In this document: positions 61,049 through 64,000 of the stretch, in pieces
How the letters are laid out: the number at the start of each line of letters is the position of its first letter
Numbering within the stretch: the stretch's first letter is position 1
NCBI GenBank assembly: GCA_030429705.1
Contig: JAUIES010000001.1
Span: 558,001-622,000 of the forward strand
Length of the DNA stretch: 64,000 bases
Direction of reading: 5' to 3'
Source of the DNA: Phycisphaerae bacterium
Lineage (GTDB): Bacteria; Planctomycetota; Phycisphaerae; Phycisphaerales; UBA1924
Notes under the pieces: generated by a model
The model's input: the letters and a program-made list of their open reading frames with translations, nothing else
What the model was told of the DNA's origin: nothing
Databases searched by the model: none
Program-made: the position numbers and the translations under genes

Positions 61049-63829
61049 TTACACCAGTTGCCGCGCTTCGTTCAGCTTCTTGCGAATGACCGTGTGCAGG
61101 ATGCCGCCGTTGCGGCAGTACTCGATCTCGACGGGTGTGTCGAGCCTCAACATGCAGTTGAACGCGAACGAACTGCCATCGGGTCGAGTCGCGACGACTT
61201 CGACTGTCATGCGTGGTTCGATGGACCCGCCGAGTCGAATGTCAAACGATTCGTCACCTTGAATGCCGAGCGTGGCTGCTGATTGGCCGGGCTCGAACAC
61301 CAGCGGCAACACGCCCATGAACACCAGATTCGACCGGTGGATGCGCTCGAAACTTTCAGCAATCACCGCACGCACGCCGAGCAGGTACGCGCCCTTGGCG
61401 GCCCAGTCGCGGCTCGAACCCATGCCATAGTCCTTGCCCGCGACCACCACCAGCGGCACGCCGGCGGTCTTGTAGTTCATCGCGGCGTCATAGATCCATG
61501 CGACCGGGGCTTCAGCCAGGGTGTTGCCTTGTGTAAAATCGCGCGTCAGCCCCCCCTCCGGCGTTTTGCCTGTTGTCAAGTCCTTGGCGAGTTGGTTCCG
61601 AACACGGACATTGGCAAAGGTGCCCCGCGTCATCACTTCGTCATTGCCGCGGCGACTGCCGAATGAGTTAAAGTCACGGACCGCAACACCCCGGCTGAGC
61701 AAATACTTGCCCGCTGGTGTCTCCGGCTCGATGCGTCCGGCGGGCGAGATGTGGTCGGTCGTGACACTATCACCAAGCAGGCACAGCGCCCGCGCCCCTT
61801 CGACCGCTTGCACGCCCGGCGCGTCTTCTGTCATGCCTTCAAAGAACGGCGGATTGTGGATGTAGGTCGAACTGTCTTCCCATGGATACAGCCCGCTCTT
61901 GGTGATCGGGATGTTGTTCCAGGTTTCGTTCTCTTCGAAGACATGGGCATATTCACGCTCGAACTGTTCGGGCTTGACAGCGAACTCGCGAAGTGACTGG
62001 ACCTCGGCGGTGGTCGGCCAGATGTCTTTGAGGAACACATCCTTGCCATCAGGTGTCTGAGCGATCGGCTCGTTCTGCAGATCAATATCAACCGTACCGG
62101 CGATCGCGTACGCAACAACCAGAGGCGGGCTGGCGAGGTAGTTTGCTCGCACCGCCGGGTGCACGCGGCCTTCAAAGTTGCGATTGCCAGAAAGCACCGA
62201 GGCACATACAAGGTCGCCGTCTTCGATGCCCTTTTCAATCTCAGGCGGAAGCGGGCCGGAGTTGCCGATACAGGTTGTGCAGCCATAGCCCACGGTGTTG
62301 AAGCCGAGCGCTTCGAGGTCTTCGGTCAGGTTGGCTGCGTTGAAATACTCGGTCACCACCTTGGAACCTGGCGCCAGCGAGGTTTTGACCCACGGCTTGC
62401 GGTTGAGACCGAGAGCGCGTGCCTTGCGAGCCACCAGGCCGGCGGCAATCATCACATCGGGGTTGCTGGTGTTGGTGCAACTGGTGATCGCTGCGATGAC
62501 CACAGAACCCTGAGTGAGCGTGATCTTCTGATCGGTGGTCGCAGGGTGACTGGCTTCACTGAGTGTGACTTCGACCGACGCGTCGGTTCGGTCTGCGGCT
62601 GCGCCAAGACCCTGTGGTCCTTGCGGCGCGACCAGTTGCTGCTCGAATGTTGACTTCATGTCTTTCAGTTCGATGCGGTCCTGTGGGCGCTTCGGCCCGG
62701 CGAGTGAAGGCTGAATCGAAGCAAGGTCCAGTTCGAGCACGGCTGCAAACTCAGGCTCGGGCGTGTTCGGCTCCCACCAGAAGTGATTGGCCTTCGCGTA
62801 GGCTTCGGCGAGTTCGACTTCGCTCTCGTTCTTGGCTGTGAAGCGTAGAAAGTCGATCGTCTTCCGATCGATCGGGAAGAATCCGCATGTCGCACCGTAT
62901 TCGGGCGCCATGTTGGCGATGGTCGCGCGATCAGGGATGGACAGTTCGGCCATGCCATCGCCAAAGAACTCGACGAATTTCTCGACCACGCCGTGTTTGC
63001 GGAGCATCTGCGTCACAGTGAGGACGAGGTCGGTCGCGGTCACACCATCACGAAGTCTGCCGTTGAGGCGGACGCCGACCACTTCGGGTGTGAGCATGAA
63101 GACAGGCTGACCGAGCATGACGGCCTCGGCCTCAATCCCCCCCACACCCCAACCAAGTACACCCAACGCATTGATCATGGTCGTGTGTGAATCGGTCCCG
63201 ACGAGGCTGTCGGGGAATACAACCGTTTCGCCGGCCACTTCTTTGGTCATGCAACCGCGCGCCAGGTACTCAAGATTCACCTGATGCACGATGCCGGTTG
63301 CGGGCGGGACGACTCGAAAGTTGTCAAGACTCTCCTGCCCCCACTTGAGGAACACATACCGTTCGTTGTTGCGCTCAAACTCGCGCTGAGCGTTGATGGT
63401 GATCGCGACGCGTGTTGCAAAGTCGTCAACCTGTACAGAGTGGTCAATGACCAGATCACACGGGGCTTCTGGGTTGATCGACTCGGGGTCGCCGCCAAGG
63501 TTCTTCATCGCGTCACGCATCGCAGCCAGGTCAACCACGCAGGGCACGCCGGTGAAGTCCTGCAGAACGACTCGGCCGGGTGTGAATGGGATCTCTGTGC
63601 TGTTGACAGCGGCGGCGTTGTAGTTGGCGAGCCCGGCGACATCATCTTGCGTGACGGTGAACCCGTCCAGATTCCGAAGCATGGACTCGAGCAAAACCCG
63701 AATCGAGAACGGCAGTTTGCTGATGCCGCGACCGATGCCGGCCTGATCAAGAACGCCGAGGTCAAAATAGGTATAAGTTCCCGAAGAGGTTGTGATCGCC
63801 TTCTTCGCGTCAAATGGGTGCGAGGTCAT
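61049..63829 (-). CDS. acnA: Aconitate hydratase (AcnA type)
   Basis: A 926-residue TCA-cycle enzyme that interconverts citrate and isocitrate with a 4Fe-4S cluster. Cluster ligands are visible as [12 protein letters not shown] and [14 protein letters not shown]. The substrate loop [20 protein letters not shown] and the C-terminal swivel [16 protein letters not shown] are typical. Length and order fit the AcnA/IRP branch. No signal peptide. It is followed by the zinc-ribbon membrane protein, and 57 bases upstream of its start lies the end of another minus-strand gene. Confidence 0.97.
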   Translation of the reverse strand: MTSHPFDAKKAITTSSGTYTYFDLGVLDQAGIGRGISKLPFSIRVLLESMLRNLDGFTVTQDDVAGLANYNAAAVNSTEIPFTPGRVVLQDFTGVPCVVDLAAMRDAMKNLGGDPESINPEAPCDLVIDHSVQVDDFATRVAITINAQREFERNNERYVFLKWGQESLDNFRVVPPATGIVHQVNLEYLARGCMTKEVAGETVVFPDSLVGTDSHTTMINALGVLGWGVGGIEAEAVMLGQPVFMLTPEVVGVRLNGRLRDGVTATDLVLTVTQMLRKHGVVEKFVEFFGDGMAELSIPDRATIANMAPEYGATCGFFPIDRKTIDFLRFTAKNESEVELAEAYAKANHFWWEPNTPEPEFAAVLELDLASIQPSLAGPKRPQDRIELKDMKSTFEQQLVAPQGPQGLGAAADRTDASVEVTLSEASHPATTDQKITLTQGSVVIAAITSCTNTSNPDVMIAAGLVARKARALGLNRKPWVKTSLAPGSKVVTEYFNAANLTEDLEALGFNTVGYGCTTCIGNSGPLPPEIEKGIEDGDLVCASVLSGNRNFEGRVHPAVRANYLASPPLVVAYAIAGTVDIDLQNEPIAQTPDGKDVFLKDIWPTTAEVQSLREFAVKPEQFEREYAHVFEENETWNNIPITKSGLYPWEDSSTYIHNPPFFEGMTEDAPGVQAVEGARALCLLGDSVTTDHISPAGRIEPETPAGKYLLSRGVAVRDFNSFGSRRGNDEVMTRGTFANVRVRNQLAKDLTTGKTPEGGLTRDFTQGNTLAEAPVAWIYDAAMNYKTAGVPLVVVAGKDYGMGSSRDWAAKGAYLLGVRAVIAESFERIHRSNLVFMGVLPLVFEPGQSAATLGIQGDESFDIRLGGSIEPRMTVEVVATRPDGSSFAFNCMLRLDTPVEIEYCRNGGILHTVIRKKLNEARQLV

Positions 63830-63886
63830 ACCGAAATCTCCTTGTGATACTGGAGCATTCGACTTATGCGCCTGAGAATCAACCGT

Positions 63887-64000
63887 TCAGGCTGTGCGCT
63901 CGGCCAGATCGCCCTCTGATTCGACAAAATGAACTGGTAACGGGTCAATTTGCACGGCACGGCGCGGCGGGAGTGTCACCGGACAAACTTGTCCATCAGC
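63887..64000 (-). CDS. 3' end of an unidentified gene (cut by window edge)
   Basis: A reading frame of 37 codons open to the window edge, ending at a TGA at 63887. It reads ADGQVCPVTLPPRRAVQIDP and then LPVHFVESEGDLAERTA. The acidic C-terminus and the 57-base distance to the acnA start suggest a real gene, but it is too short to name. Confidence 0.35.
   Translation of the reverse strand, partial: ADGQVCPVTLPPRRAVQIDPLPVHFVESEGDLAERTA

Overview
The window looks like chromosomal DNA of a planctomycete, most likely class Phycisphaerae. The base composition is GC-rich by eye. Several exported proteins carry marks typical of that group: a C-terminal dockerin-like GDGxVDFFD repeat on a large metzincin, a PEP-CTERM-like tail ending in RRRR, a DUF1080-SASA fusion, Tat-type sugar isomerases and a chlamydial Hc1-like mini-histone. 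The assignment rests on these signatures only; no search was run. The gene order is dense and mostly ordinary housekeeping. I see no phage, insertion sequence or CRISPR array, and no gap between genes exceeds about 260 bases.

Layout. 19-4453: a flavodoxin-like oxidoreductase, then a plus-strand run of HAD phosphatase, rsmA, a phosphotransferase, a 57-residue Hc1-like protein and a FabZ-like hotdog protein. 4477-13855: a huge secreted metzincin (minus), a BamD-like/LptE pair, ftsH, a DinB-like protein and a methyltransferase. 13824-20014: an exported 945-residue protein, a nitroreductase, and a TolC-family lipoprotein coupled to a cyclophilin lipoprotein. 20205-28053: a GH35-like protein with a rewritten active site, a YfiT-like protein, a MESH1-like hydrolase, two small unknowns, a TPR lipoprotein and an M1 aminopeptidase. 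28112-30745: an ArsR-methyltransferase fusion next to ahcY. 30778-37234: a PEP-CTERM-like protein, then mntR and a four-gene metal ABC transporter. 37401-46573: FHA protein, argS, an orphan OppF-like ATPase, tRNA-Phe, a TlpA-like thioredoxin, a CYTH protein, ligA, folD and tatA. 46631-49417: two tandem EF-hand proteins between tRNA-Met and tRNA-Val. 49460-53495: a carbohydrate block (GH17, sugar isomerase, DUF1080-SASA). 53526-64000: a MacB/LolCDE-like exporter pair, gcvH, a candidate small RNA, a TIM-barrel protein, cmk-plsC, a zinc-ribbon membrane protein, acnA and the end of one more gene.

The most unusual features are these. (1) The mnt locus: MntR keeps all six manganese ligands with exact spacing, an MntR-type operator sits just behind the transporter promoter, and both permease subunits carry C-terminal DtxR/MntR-like domains that keep much of the metal-ligand pattern. 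This suggests one metal sensed twice, at the DNA and on the transporter itself. (2) A GH35-family protein in which both catalytic glutamates are glutamine. (3) A FolD with Gln and His in place of the catalytic Lys54 and Gln98. (4) A set of 23 G/C runs of exactly seven bases, in all three codon phases, with very few six-base runs and no longer ones seen. (5) A candidate small RNA beside gcvH with its own promoter and terminator.
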